NCBI RefSeq assembly: GCF_900107395.1 | Contig: NZ_FNPW01000004.1 | Location: forward strand, 310,001 to 374,000 | Direction of reading: 5' to 3' | DNA: 64,000 nucleotides | DNA from: Pseudomonas sp. NFIX28 | GTDB lineage: Bacteria; Pseudomonadota; Gammaproteobacteria; Pseudomonadales; Pseudomonadaceae | In this document: positions 29,647-41,126 of the stretch, in pieces | How the letters are laid out: each line of letters starts with the position of its first letter | How positions within the stretch are numbered: the first letter of the stretch is position 1 | Program-made: the position numbers and the translations under genes | Notes under the pieces: model-generated | Databases searched by the model: none | Told to the model about the DNA's origin: nothing | Seen by the model: only the letters and a program-made list of their open reading frames with translations

Positions 29647-30320
29647 CGGCAGCGCTCGTTGAACAGATAACCCAGGCCACGCACGGTCTCGATGGGCTTG
29701 AAGCCCGACGGCCCTTCCAGCTTGCGCCGCAGGCGGCCGACCAGCACCTCGATCACGTTCGGATCGCGCTCGTCATCGTCGGGGTACAACTGCTCCATCA
29801 ACCGGTCCTTGGCCACCACCTGCTGATGATGGCGCATGAGGTACTCCAGAATCCGGTACTCGTAGGCGGTCAGCGCCAGCGGCTGCTCGTCGAGCGAGGC
29901 CTGCTTGCGATTCAGGTCGAGCAGCAGCGGGCCGGCGATGATGGTCGACTGGGTGAAGCCGCTGGAGCGGCGCAGCAGCGCGTTCAGGCGCGCATCCAGT
30001 TCCTCGAACTGGAACGGCTTGACCACATAGTCGTCGGCGCCGGCGGCCAGCCCTTCGACCTTGTCCTGCCAGTTGCCGCGAGCCGTGAGGATCAGGATCG
30101 GAAATGCCTTGCCGCGCGAGCGCAACTGGCGGATCAAGTCCAGCCCGCCCATGCCCGGCAGGCCCAGGTCGATCACCGCCAGATCGTGGTTGAACTGCTC
30201 GGTCTGGTACAACGCCTCCTCGGCATTGGCCACGGACTCGACCACATGGCCGCTGTCCGTAAGGCGGGTTTGCAAGTGATGGCGCAGCAGCGCCTCATCT
30301 TCAACGACGAGCAGTTTCAT
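29643..30320 (-). CDS. phoP: Response regulator PhoP
   Basis: 225 residues. OmpR-family regulator: receiver with VVEDEALLRHHL, phospho-Asp in LAVIDLGLPGMGG, KPF; winged helix with LTAYEYRILEYLM and VLVGRLRRKLE. The ATG at 30320 has GGGAGAG upstream. 118 bases downstream of oprH, with a strong hairpin between. Expected to bind the phased repeats upstream of oprH. Confidence 0.93.
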   Translation of the reverse strand: MKLLVVEDEALLRHHLQTRLTDSGHVVESVANAEEALYQTEQFNHDLAVIDLGLPGMGGLDLIRQLRSRGKAFPILILTARGNWQDKVEGLAAGADDYVVKPFQFEELDARLNALLRRSSGFTQSTIIAGPLLLDLNRKQASLDEQPLALTAYEYRILEYLMRHHQQVVAKDRLMEQLYPDDDERDPNVIEVLVGRLRRKLEGPSGFKPIETVRGLGYLFNERCR

Positions 30321-30387
30321 GCAGCTCTCCCAGGCAAAATTCGACATCTCCAAGGGCGGTCACACGCCCTGATCGTATAGATGGCAA

Positions 30388-30416
30388 CGCCGGATCTTGC
30401 TTTGGCAGATCCGGCG
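30388..30416. other. Strong hairpin between oprH and phoP
   Basis: CGCCGGATCT (30388-30397) and AGATCCGGCG (30407-30416), perfect 10-base arms with a 9-base loop. No T-run follows on the - strand, so it is likely a partial attenuator or a 3' stabiliser of oprH mRNA rather than a full terminator. Confidence 0.7.
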
Positions 30417-30438
30417 CGTTCAGAACCAGGACGGCAGT

Positions 30439-31041
30439 TTAGAAAGCGTAGTTGGCCGACAAGTACGTCTGGGCGCTGCTGGTCAGGCTCAGCGAACCCT
30501 GCTTGCTGCCACCGTGCTCGCTCATCTCGGTGCTGGCATTGCTACGCAGGTAACGGTAACCCAGTTCGACCGAAGTGTTATGTGTAACCTGCTGCAGGAC
30601 ACCGGCCTGCACGCCGATGGCATAACCGATGTCGCTGTCGCGGCTGAAGCCTGGGGAATCCTGGGTCAGCTTGGTCAGGCCCGCGGTGCCGCCGCCGAAC
30701 AGTTTGGTGCTGCTGGTCACCGGCAGGAACATATCGTAGCTGCCGAGCAGGTTTTCCTGGCGCAGTTTAATGCCATTGTGCGAACCGGAGACATTGTCGT
30801 AGGTGGCGTAGTAGCGATGCTGGTCGTTCTGCTGGCCCACGCGCAGGCCCCAGGTGCCGTCCTTGCCGATCACACCGTCGGCGTTCGGATTGTTCAGGTT
30901 GCTGTTGAGCAGGCTGGATTTCTTGACCTTGTCGCTGGTCTGGCCGTAGGTAAGGCTGGCGAAGTTGCTGTCGGCGGCCTGGACGACAGCGCTGGCGCCA
31001 AGAACAGTGAAGGCCAGGATCATCTTCTTGAATGTAGTCAT
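30439..31041 (-). CDS. oprH: Outer membrane protein OprH
   Basis: 200 residues with a signal peptide (cleavage after AVVQA, near residue 23) and a terminal Phe (YLSANYAF), as in outer-membrane beta barrels. Alternating polar/apolar strands fit the 8-stranded OprH barrel that stabilises LPS when Mg2+ is low. First gene of oprH-phoP-phoQ, the same order as in P. aeruginosa. Confidence 0.92.
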   Translation of the reverse strand: MTTFKKMILAFTVLGASAVVQAADSNFASLTYGQTSDKVKKSSLLNSNLNNPNADGVIGKDGTWGLRVGQQNDQHRYYATYDNVSGSHNGIKLRQENLLGSYDMFLPVTSSTKLFGGGTAGLTKLTQDSPGFSRDSDIGYAIGVQAGVLQQVTHNTSVELGYRYLRSNASTEMSEHGGSKQGSLSLTSSAQTYLSANYAF

Positions 31042-31082
31042 GGGTGTTTCCTCATTCGCTATGTGTTTTCAAGTACGGAGCC

Positions 31083-31138
31083 AGACTACCGACCCCGCCC
31101 TGAACTCCCCCTGAACACACTCTGAACCTGGGCTGAAT
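31083..31138 (-). promoter_or_regulatory. oprH promoter with four 11-bp-phased direct repeats (PhoP-type site)
   Basis: On the + strand CTGAAC at 31100, 31111, 31122 and CTGAAT at 31133, an exact 11-bp period (GTTCAG-N5 on the - strand). Such phased repeats are typical of OmpR/PhoB/PhoP-family regulators. The last repeat lies 11 bases before a possible -10 (TAGTCT, 31088-31083) for oprH. Confidence 0.82.
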
Positions 31139-31184
31139 CAAATCGACTAGGCTCACTGGCAGTCTTTAAAAAGGAGAAAGGACC

Positions 31185-31976
31185 ATGCGCGCGCTTCTTG
31201 CTTGCTTACTGTTGGCCTTCTGCACGACGAGCCAGGCGGCCATCAAGACCCAGGAAATCCCTTACCAGAGCCCTGACGGTACCCGGCTCATCGGCTACTA
31301 CGCCTATGACGACGCGTTGGAAGGGCCACGTCCCGGCGTTGTGGTGGTGCATGAATGGTGGGGCCTGAACGACTACGCCAAGCGCCGGGCCCGGGATCTA
31401 GCGGGATTGGGCTACAGCGCCCTGGCCATCGATATGTACGGCGAGGGCAAGAACACCGAGCACCCGAAAGACGCCATGGCCTTCATGCAGGCCGCGTCCA
31501 AAGACAGTGCCGCCGCCAGCGCGCGCTTCAAGGTCGGCCTCGAGCTGCTGAAACAACAGCCACAAACCGACCCGGACAAGCTGGCCGCGATCGGCTACTG
31601 CTTCGGCGGCAAGGTGGTGCTGGACGCGGCGCGCCAGGGCCTGCCGCTGCTCGGGGTGGTGAGTTTCCATGGTGCCCTGACCACCAACACCCCGGCCACC
31701 CCGGGCAGCGTCAAGACGAAAATCCTCGTCGAGCACGGCGCCCTCGACAGCATGGTCACCGCCGATAACGTCAGCGCCTTCAAGGCCGAAATGGACAAGG
31801 CCGGCGCCGACTACCAGTTCGTCAACCTCGAGGGCGCCAAGCACAGCTTCAGTAATCCGGATGCCGACCGCATGAGCCATGGCGAACATGGCGGGCTGGA
31901 TATCGGCTACAGCAAGGCCGCCGATGAACGCTCATGGGCGGACATGCAGGCGTTCTTCAAAAAGCTGTTCGACTGA
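31185..31976 (+). CDS. Secreted dienelactone hydrolase family protein
   Basis: 263 residues. An N-terminal signal peptide (cleavage near TSQA, residue 19) places it in the periplasm, unlike cytoplasmic catabolic DLH. The alpha/beta hydrolase has the nucleophile Cys in AIGYCFGGK, an Asp in HGALDSMV and a His in GAKHSFSNP. Substrate unknown. AAGGAG lies upstream. Its promoter region is shared, back to back, with the phased repeats of oprH, so it may belong to the same regulon. Confidence 0.88.
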   Translation: MRALLACLLLAFCTTSQAAIKTQEIPYQSPDGTRLIGYYAYDDALEGPRPGVVVVHEWWGLNDYAKRRARDLAGLGYSALAIDMYGEGKNTEHPKDAMAFMQAASKDSAAASARFKVGLELLKQQPQTDPDKLAAIGYCFGGKVVLDAARQGLPLLGVVSFHGALTTNTPATPGSVKTKILVEHGALDSMVTADNVSAFKAEMDKAGADYQFVNLEGAKHSFSNPDADRMSHGEHGGLDIGYSKAADERSWADMQAFFKKLFD

Positions 31977-32073
31977 TTCCGCCACGGCCGCCCCGTGCCT
32001 CACTTCCCGGGGCGGCATCAGGTGACGTTAGCCAGGCTACCCTCCGGCGTTGCAACCCGGCAAAATGCCTGGC

Positions 32074-32799
32074 ATGAATCTCATTCACGCCCTCCCCGCC
32101 TGCTGCACGCCACTCGATAACTTGTGGCCGCTGCCCGACGCCCTGCCGGACACGGTCCTGCTCGGCACCCATTTCGATGCGTCGCGGCTGGTCAGCAGCG
32201 ACTTCCAGCTCAGCGCTATCGAGCCGCCCGCCAGCATTCAACGCTCGGTGGCCAAGCGCCAGGCCGAGTTTCTCGCCGGTCGTTTTTGCGCCCGCGCTGC
32301 GCTGCAGCGCCTGGACGGCCTGGATTGCATTCCGCCGATCGGCGAGGACCGGGCACCGGTCTGGCCGACGCACATCTGCGGCTCGATCACCCACAGCACC
32401 GGGCGAGCCGCGGCGATTGTCGCGCGCAAGGAACATTGGCGCGGGCTGGGCATGGACCTGGAAAACCTGCTCGACATCGAGCGCGCGGAACGCCTGGCGG
32501 GAGAAATCCTCATCCCTGCCGAGCTGCAACGCATGGCCAAGGCCCCGCGCGAGCAACTGGCGCTTTGGGTGACGCTGACCTTTTCAGTCAAGGAAAGCCT
32601 GTTCAAGGCGCTGTACCCGATCGTCCGCCAGCGCTTCTATTTCGAACACGCCGAAGTGCTGGAATGGACCACCAGCGGCCAGGTCCGCCTGCGCCTGCTG
32701 GCCGACCTGTCCAGCGAATGGTGCAGCGGCAGCGAACTGGACGCGCAATTCGTGCTGCAGGACGGGCAACTGCTGAGCGTGGTCAGCATCCGCGCTTGA
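32074..32799 (+). CDS. pcpS: 4'-phosphopantetheinyl transferase (EntD/PcpS type)
   Basis: 241 residues. Transfers phosphopantetheine from CoA to carrier-protein serines (ACP, NRPS/PKS). The Mg2+ motif is GLGMDLE near residue 130, followed by LTFSVKESLFKALYP. Pseudomonads often use one such enzyme for both fatty-acid and secondary-metabolite carriers. Start uncertain: Met codons at 32065 and 32074, neither with a strong ribosome-binding site. Converges on the kinase gene with a 27-base gap. Confidence 0.9.
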   Translation: MNLIHALPACCTPLDNLWPLPDALPDTVLLGTHFDASRLVSSDFQLSAIEPPASIQRSVAKRQAEFLAGRFCARAALQRLDGLDCIPPIGEDRAPVWPTHICGSITHSTGRAAAIVARKEHWRGLGMDLENLLDIERAERLAGEILIPAELQRMAKAPREQLALWVTLTFSVKESLFKALYPIVRQRFYFEHAEVLEWTTSGQVRLRLLADLSSEWCSGSELDAQFVLQDGQLLSVVSIRA

Positions 32800-32826
32800 T
32801 GTTCGGCCGAGCCGGTTCGCCAACCC

Positions 32827-34437
32827 TCAACCTTTATCCTGATGCCGTGGCCAGCTCAGGCTGAAACAGGCGCCGCCGAGGGTCTTGCTGCGGCTGATCA
32901 AGGCGCGGCCGTCATGCCAGTGGATGATCCGTCGCACGATCGACAAACCCAGGCCGTGGCCGCCCGAGGCGCGGGTGCGGCTGTCATCCAGGCGCAGGAA
33001 CGGCGTGAAGATCCGTTCCCAGGCGCTTTCCGGAACCCCCGGGCCATCGTCCTCGACATCGATTCGGCAACGCATTTGCCCCACCTGGTAACTGACCAGC
33101 ACCTGCGATTCGGCATGGCGCATGGCGTTGCTCACCAGGTTCTGCAATGCCCGATGCAGATAACGCGGCTCGGCCTCGACCCAGGCGCCATCGCAATCCG
33201 CGGCGGACAGGCACAGGCCACGCTGCACGGTGACCTGCGCGCGCAACGGCGCCAGCTCGCCGATCACCTGGGTAACCAGGGCGTCCAGATCGATGCGCTG
33301 GAAGTTCAGCGCCGGCGAACCCTGCTCCAGCCGCGCATAAGTAAGCATTTCATCCACCAGCCGGTCGAGGTCCTGGATGTCGTTGTCCATGCCCTCCATG
33401 TATTTGTCCCGGGCCTGGGGCGTCGTCGCCGAGCCAATCATTTCCAGGCCAAAGCGCAGACGCGCCACCGGCGTGCGCAACTCGTGGGACACCGCGCGCA
33501 CCAGTTCGCGCTGGATCGCCAGCAAGCGTTGCAAGTGCTCGGCCATGCCATTGAAAGCCGCCGCCAAGCGTCCCACGGAATCGGCGCCACCGGCCGGCAC
33601 ACGCGCTTCCAGGCTGCCCTTGGCAATGCGCGTCGCCGCCGATTCCAGGCCACGCAAACGTCGCTCCAGCTGGCGAACCAATAAATAGACGATCAGGCCG
33701 ATCAGGCTCAGGCCCAGCACCGCAATCAACACCAGCCACTGCGGCGGATAGGGATTCATCTGGTACAACGGGCCGATTTCCAGCACCCAGGGCGTGCCCA
33801 CCATGCCCGCGAATACGCGGATCGAGTCGCCGCCCTTGCCCAGCGCCATCACCGTGTCGCCCTCGGCAACCCGACGGCGCTGGTCCTCGTCCATGTCCGC
33901 CTTGTCCTGGGTGACCAGGTGCATATCGAAGCCAAACCCCTTGTCCCTTTTCAGCGCTGCCAGGCGCTCCGGCTGCTCGGCCACCGGAAAGCGCACCAGC
34001 TCATCGGCCAGCAGGTAAATAGTCGCCCGGGCCAATTGCTCGCTGATCTGCTGCACCTCGCCGGTCAGCAACAGCTGTTCCGGCTCGCTGACCAGCCGGT
34101 AAACCCGCGCCGCGTAAGGCCCGGTCTGCTCCACCAGGGCCTGGCCGCGCAACACGCGGTTGCGCTGCCCGAGGTCCAGGCCGGTCTGGGTGAACGTCTG
34201 CAGGGTCAGGGGAATGCCCAACAGCCGCTCCCACACCGCCAGGGCGCGGCGCCGCTCGATTTCGCTCATGGGCTTGAGGTTGTCGGCCATCAGCGAGAAT
34301 GTGCCGTGGGCCAGGCGCTCGCGGTATTGCTCGCTGCGCGCCTGGTTGAGCAGGTGCAGCGCCAGCACGCCCAACAGCGCCACCAGGATCAAGGCAGCGC
34401 ACATGCCGCCGTAGATGCGCAGGAATATGGAGTTCAC
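32827..34437 (-). CDS. rstB: RstB-like sensor histidine kinase
   Basis: 536 residues. Helices near 7-28 and 232-254 flank a periplasmic domain of about 200 residues. HAMP, HisKA with LVRAVSHELRTPVARLRFG, and HATPase_c with NLVSNAMRHA, EDDGPGV and GHGLGLSIVRRI follow. GTG start overlapping the regulator's stop (GTGA). The order regulator-kinase next to nrdA matches an RstAB-like pair in P. aeruginosa (from memory). Confidence 0.85.
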   Translation of the reverse strand: MNSIFLRIYGGMCAALILVALLGVLALHLLNQARSEQYRERLAHGTFSLMADNLKPMSEIERRRALAVWERLLGIPLTLQTFTQTGLDLGQRNRVLRGQALVEQTGPYAARVYRLVSEPEQLLLTGEVQQISEQLARATIYLLADELVRFPVAEQPERLAALKRDKGFGFDMHLVTQDKADMDEDQRRRVAEGDTVMALGKGGDSIRVFAGMVGTPWVLEIGPLYQMNPYPPQWLVLIAVLGLSLIGLIVYLLVRQLERRLRGLESAATRIAKGSLEARVPAGGADSVGRLAAAFNGMAEHLQRLLAIQRELVRAVSHELRTPVARLRFGLEMIGSATTPQARDKYMEGMDNDIQDLDRLVDEMLTYARLEQGSPALNFQRIDLDALVTQVIGELAPLRAQVTVQRGLCLSAADCDGAWVEAEPRYLHRALQNLVSNAMRHAESQVLVSYQVGQMRCRIDVEDDGPGVPESAWERIFTPFLRLDDSRTRASGGHGLGLSIVRRIIHWHDGRALISRSKTLGGACFSLSWPRHQDKG

Positions 34438-35159
34438 GGCGACAGGTCGGCAGCGGCTTCGGGAACGAACAGGTAGCCCTTGCTGCGGATGGTCTTGATC
34501 AGCCGCGGATGCTCCGGGTCGTCGCCGATTTTCGGACGGATCCGTGAAATGCGCACATCGATGGAGCGGTCCTGGCCGTCGTAGCCGATACCGCGCAGCG
34601 CGGTGAAGATTTCCTCGCGGGACAGAATGCGCCCGGCGTTGGCCACCAGCAGCCAGAGCAGGTCGAACTCGGCACTGGTCAACTCGATACCGGCCTCGTG
34701 CAGCCAGGCCTCACGCAAGGCGCTGTCCACCACCAGCGGGCCGAATTGCAGGCGCCGGGCTTTTTCCGGCGCGGCGTTTTCAACGGGCTCGCTGCGCCGC
34801 AGCAGCGCCTGGATCCTGGCCAGCAACAGGCGCGGACGGACTGGCTTGCACACATAATCGTCGGCGCCGGTGTCCAGCCCCAGCACCTGGTCCATGTCGT
34901 CGGTGCGCGCGGTCAGCATCAGGATCGGCCCGTCGTAGCGATCGCGGACCTTGCGGCAAATGCTCAGGCCGTCCTCACCGGGCAACATCAGGTCGAGGAT
35001 CACCAGGTCGGGTTGTTCGGCAATGATCCGCGCCGCGGCCAGGGCGCCATTGCCCTCGATGGCGACACGCAGTCCGTTGCTCTGCAGGTATTCACAGGTC
35101 AACTCGGCCAGTCGCTGATCGTCCTCGACGATCAATATCTGCCACGCTTCTTGCTCCAC
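34434..35159 (-). CDS. rstA: RstA-like OmpR-family response regulator
   Basis: 241 residues. Receiver with IVEDDQRLAEL, phospho-Asp in LVILDLMLPGEDG and CKPVRPR (a Val replaces the usual Phe after KP); winged helix with LTSAEFDLLWLLV and VRISRIRPKI. GTG start with AGAGG upstream. Divergent from nrdA. Confidence 0.87.
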   Translation of the reverse strand: MEQEAWQILIVEDDQRLAELTCEYLQSNGLRVAIEGNGALAAARIIAEQPDLVILDLMLPGEDGLSICRKVRDRYDGPILMLTARTDDMDQVLGLDTGADDYVCKPVRPRLLLARIQALLRRSEPVENAAPEKARRLQFGPLVVDSALREAWLHEAGIELTSAEFDLLWLLVANAGRILSREEIFTALRGIGYDGQDRSIDVRISRIRPKIGDDPEHPRLIKTIRSKGYLFVPEAAADLSP

Positions 35160-35445
35160 GGTGACCTCTGCTTGCCAGATACGGGTTCAATGGATCTGCC
35201 CGTCTTTTTGTAATGTGAGATGAATAAAATGCCGCAAAGAAGGCCCGATTGTAGCAACGGCGGAGGCCGTGAACACAAGGCGTTGAATCCGCTCGGTAAA
35301 GGCGTTTTTTTGTGATAGGGTTCGCGCCCGCAAAAATCCGCTCCGAGCGGTTTTGCGAGGTGAAAAACAGTGACAGACGGTACGATCCAGCCCTGCTGCG
35401 GCCTGCGTGAGGTTTACCCGCTTCATACACAATTTACGCACAACC
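35160..35445. other. Intergenic region upstream of the RstA-like gene
   Basis: About 290 bases with no gene-like reading frame. A 154-codon frame crosses into the nrdA regulatory sites and has no ribosome-binding site, so I do not call it. The stretch between 35210 and 35240 is AT-rich and may hold the regulator's promoter. Confidence 0.35.
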
Positions 35446-35454
35446 TTATCCACA
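35446..35454 (+). promoter_or_regulatory. DnaA box upstream of nrdA
   Basis: Perfect TTATCCACA. DnaA sites in nrd promoters are known from E. coli; here it sits about 10 bases before the proposed -35. Confidence 0.7.
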
Positions 35455-35463
35455 GGCTGTACG

Positions 35464-35528
35464 TTGCAATCACCCCTGAAAACGCATTATCTTGTAGCCC
35501 GGCCGCAAAAAAACCCTATATCTAGGGT
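35464..35528 (+). promoter_or_regulatory. nrdA promoter with tandem NrdR boxes
   Basis: Possible promoter TTGCAA (35464-35469) with TATCTT (35488-35493). Two NrdR-like 16-mers at 35482-35497 and 35513-35528 (core CTATATCTAG in the second, an 8-bp-arm palindrome AAACCCTA-TATC-TAGGGTTT in context). The boxes are 31 bp apart, three helical turns, as usual for NrdR. The first overlaps the -10. Confidence 0.72.
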
Positions 35529-35888
35529 TTCAGGTCAAAAAACCAAACACAAATCAGACAAGAAACTCAAGCGCTTTTCTTGCACTCGTTTGGTGGAACC
35601 AATCAGATTTTCAGAAGCCAAACCGCGCGTGCGGATGGCTGCGGTTTTCCCGCCCATGGCAAGGAAAACGGTACGGGTGTTGCAGTACATGACTGTCACC
35701 CACAGGAATACGGTAACGAGCCATTGGCCCGCTACCTATGACTTCGGCATGGAAGCGGCGCCAACAGCCCCCCTTCCTGAACTGTCCCGAAGTCGTTATG
35801 CCCGGCGTGCGCCGGTTGTAGTGCTTCAGGACGGAACGGTGGGCACCCAAAGGGTGCCCAAACAAACATAGAGAACGTGGAGACACCC
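35529..35888 (+). other. Long nrdA leader
   Basis: About 360 bases between the NrdR boxes and nrdA with no credible gene. Near its end GGGCACCC-AAA-GGGTGCCC (35841-35859) forms a tight hairpin, 30 bases before the start codon. No T-run, so not a classical terminator. Confidence 0.5.
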
Positions 35889-38780
<2,892 letters not shown>

Positions 38781-38814
38781 GCTGAGCCGACAGGCGCCAC
38801 CCGGCGCCTATCCG

Positions 38815-38856
38815 ACCCCCCCGACAGGCCCCCGGCCTGCCGGGGGTTTTCTTTTG
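38815..38856 (+). terminator. Rho-independent terminator of nrdA
   Basis: Stem from CCCCCGACAGGCC and GGCCTGCCGGGGG followed by TTTTCTTTT. Confidence 0.92.
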
Positions 38857-38912
38857 CCCGGAAAAAAGCCGCCGCCTCCCTCCTCCGCGGCTGCTACCGG
38901 AGCGTCTTGACT

Positions 38913-38938
38913 CATCGCGAGCAAGCTTCGCTCCTACA
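38913..38938. repeat. Solitary degenerate half-REP
   Basis: ATCGCGAGCAAGCTTCGCTC followed by CTACA: one arm of the REP unit seen as full pairs at 7156 and 21102, with two substitutions and no inverted partner nearby. It lies between the nrdA and flgE terminators. Confidence 0.75.
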
Positions 38939-38972
38939 GAAGCAGATTGCGCTGGATGAATCTTGCGGGCAC

Positions 38973-39003
38973 AAAAAAGCCCCTGCGACGAGGGGCTTTT
39001 TTT
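38973..39003 (-). terminator. Rho-independent terminator of flgE
   Basis: AAAAAAGCCCCTGCGACGAG GGGCTTTTTTT; A/T runs on both sides allow it to act in either direction. It closes the flgBCDE unit. Confidence 0.92.
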
Positions 39004-39026
39004 CGAGCGCTGTCAGCCAGCCATTA

Positions 39027-40352
39027 TCAGGTCATCTGAATAATGGTCTGCATGATGGTGCTCTGGGTAGAGATGGTCTTGGCGTTCGCCTGGTAGTTGC
39101 TCTGGGCCTTGATCAGGTCCACCAGTTCGCTGGTCAGGTTGACGTTCGACTCTTCCAGGGAGTTGGACACCACCGAACCCAGGGTGCCGGTTTGCGGAGC
39201 GTCGTAGCCCGGCACGCCCGAGGCGTAGGTTTCTCTCCAGCTGGTGCCGCCTACCGGCTGCAGGCCTTGTTCGTTGGTGAAGCTGGCCAGGGAGATCTGG
39301 CCGATGGCCTTGTTCTGGCTGTTGCTGAAGTTGGCGAACAGGGTACCGGTGCCGTCGATGGTCAGGTTGGTGATCTGGCCAGTGGCGTAGCCGTCCTGCA
39401 CCGGCAGCGAACGCGCGGTATCGGCGTTGAACTGGGTGGTGCTGGTCATGGAGATGGTCACGCCGCCGGCATTGGCGCTGGCACCGTTGGCCTTCCACAC
39501 ACCATTGGTCACAGTGCCGGGCACCCAGCCCGCGAGGGTCAGGTTGTTGCCCGGATTAGGCGTGGTGGCAGGCGGAGTGATGACCGAAACCAGTTTGCCG
39601 GAGGCGTCGAAAGTCATGGTCGAGGCCACTGGAGCCGTAGCGCCGGTGGTGGTCGGAGCGGAGCCATCAAGGTTGCGACCATCGACCAGGGTGTAGGTCT
39701 TCCAGGTGTTGGCACCGGTTTTCACCATGTACTGGTCCAGCTTGTGCTCGTTGCCCTGGCTGTCATAGATCGGCGTACTGAACTGCTTGGTGTAGGTTTC
39801 CACCTTGGTCGGATCGAAGGCGAAACCTGTCACGCTCTGGTCAATGACCGGCGCGGTGGAATTCAGGTTGATGGTCGAGGAAACCGAGCCGGTGGCCTTG
39901 GGCGACAGGTTCGAGGTGTCGATGCGCAGGTCGGTCAACACGCCGTTGATGATCTTGCCGTTGCCATCGACCGCATAACCTTGCAGGCGGGCAGTGCCGT
40001 CGGTATTGGTGATGTAGCCGTCCTTGTCGGTCTTGAAGGTACCGGCACGGGTGTAGGTCAGCGAGCCGTTGTCGCTCAGCACGAAGAAACCCGAACCCTG
40101 GATACCCATGTCCAACACATTGCCGGTGTTGTTCACGTCACCCTGGCCGAACTGCTGGGAAACGTTGGCCAGGCGCACGCCATTGCCCACGGTCTTGCTG
40201 CCGGTGCCCAGCTTGGTGGCCGAATAGACGTCGGCGAATTCGGCACGGGACGATTTGAAGCCGGTGGTCGCCACGTTGGCGATGTTGTTGCCGGTCACGT
40301 CCAGTTGCTTGTTGGCAGCATAGAGACCGCTAAGGCCGATATTGAAAGACAT
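39027..40352 (-). CDS. flgE: Flagellar hook protein FlgE
   Basis: 441 residues. Exported axial protein of the hook. N-terminal MSFNIGLSGLYAANKQLDVTGNNIANVATTGFK is the classical FlgE/F/G N-region; the C-terminal SNVNLTSELVDLIKAQSNYQANAK is the matching axial helix. The middle is Thr/Asn/Gly-rich and variable. Last gene of flgBCDE. flgF, normally next, is absent: the following gene on the left is nrdA on the other strand. Confidence 0.95.
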   Translation of the reverse strand: MSFNIGLSGLYAANKQLDVTGNNIANVATTGFKSSRAEFADVYSATKLGTGSKTVGNGVRLANVSQQFGQGDVNNTGNVLDMGIQGSGFFVLSDNGSLTYTRAGTFKTDKDGYITNTDGTARLQGYAVDGNGKIINGVLTDLRIDTSNLSPKATGSVSSTINLNSTAPVIDQSVTGFAFDPTKVETYTKQFSTPIYDSQGNEHKLDQYMVKTGANTWKTYTLVDGRNLDGSAPTTTGATAPVASTMTFDASGKLVSVITPPATTPNPGNNLTLAGWVPGTVTNGVWKANGASANAGGVTISMTSTTQFNADTARSLPVQDGYATGQITNLTIDGTGTLFANFSNSQNKAIGQISLASFTNEQGLQPVGGTSWRETYASGVPGYDAPQTGTLGSVVSNSLEESNVNLTSELVDLIKAQSNYQANAKTISTQSTIMQTIIQMT

Positions 40353-40382
40353 ATTCCACTCCTTGTGCCGCGTTAGTCGGCT

Positions 40383-41111
40383 CTAGATACCAATGGTTTG
40401 AACTTTGGAGAGCGCCACGGCGCTACTCTGCCCCGCGAGGTTCAACATCAACTCACCGCCGGTCTGGCTGATGGTGACGCTGTTGACCGTCGCCGGCAGG
40501 TAGGTGACCAGGGCAGTCGCCTTACCGTCGATCGTTGTGCTGGCCTTGAAGGTGTAGTTACCCGGATCGGCCTTGGTACCGTCAGTCTTGGTACCGTCCC
40601 AGACGAAGCTGGTGTTGCCGGCTTTCTGGCTTCCCAGATCGAGGGTCTTGACCGTCTTGCCATCCTTGTCGGTGATGGTCACGGTGAGGCCGCTCACACT
40701 GGCGGGAACCGTCACCGAGCCGGTCATGCTCTTGGTGGTGTCGACCTGCGTGGTGCCGGTCTGCACGATCACCGAACGCCCGACCAGCGAGGAAGCCTGC
40801 AAGGCTTGCGAAGACTTGTAGTTGCCCGCGATCGCCGTGACCGAATCGTTCAGCGTGGTGATGCCTTCCAGGCTGCTGAACTGCGCCAGCTGGGCAACGA
40901 ACTCGCTGTTGTCCTGCGGATCCAGCGGGTTCTGGTTTTTCAGCTGGGTCACCAGCAGCTTCAGGAACGCATCCTTGCCCAGGGCGTTCTTACCAGTGGT
41001 ACTGTTGGTTGCCGCCGCCAGGCCATCGTTGCTGGTGGTCGTGGTTTTCTTCGAGGAGTTCGCAAGGATCTCCTTGAGCGTCAGGCCACTGGTGGTATCG
41101 GTAACACTCAT
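40383..41111 (-). CDS. flgD: Flagellar hook cap/assembly protein FlgD
   Basis: 242 residues. Scaffold at the hook tip during assembly. N-terminal Ser/Thr-rich export region, then the signature DAFLKLLVTQLKNQNPLDPQDNSEFVAQLAQFSSLEG (about 45-80), and C-terminal FlgD Ig/Tudor-like domain. 15 bases after flgC, 30 before flgE. Confidence 0.96.
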   Translation of the reverse strand: MSVTDTTSGLTLKEILANSSKKTTTTSNDGLAAATNSTTGKNALGKDAFLKLLVTQLKNQNPLDPQDNSEFVAQLAQFSSLEGITTLNDSVTAIAGNYKSSQALQASSLVGRSVIVQTGTTQVDTTKSMTGSVTVPASVSGLTVTITDKDGKTVKTLDLGSQKAGNTSFVWDGTKTDGTKADPGNYTFKASTTIDGKATALVTYLPATVNSVTISQTGGELMLNLAGQSSAVALSKVQTIGI

Positions 41112-41126
41112 CTGAGTCGCCCCTTA

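Noticed and set aside
35407..35871. A 154-codon frame upstream of nrdA
   Set aside because: Covers the DnaA box, promoter and NrdR boxes, has no family-like sequence and no ribosome-binding site.
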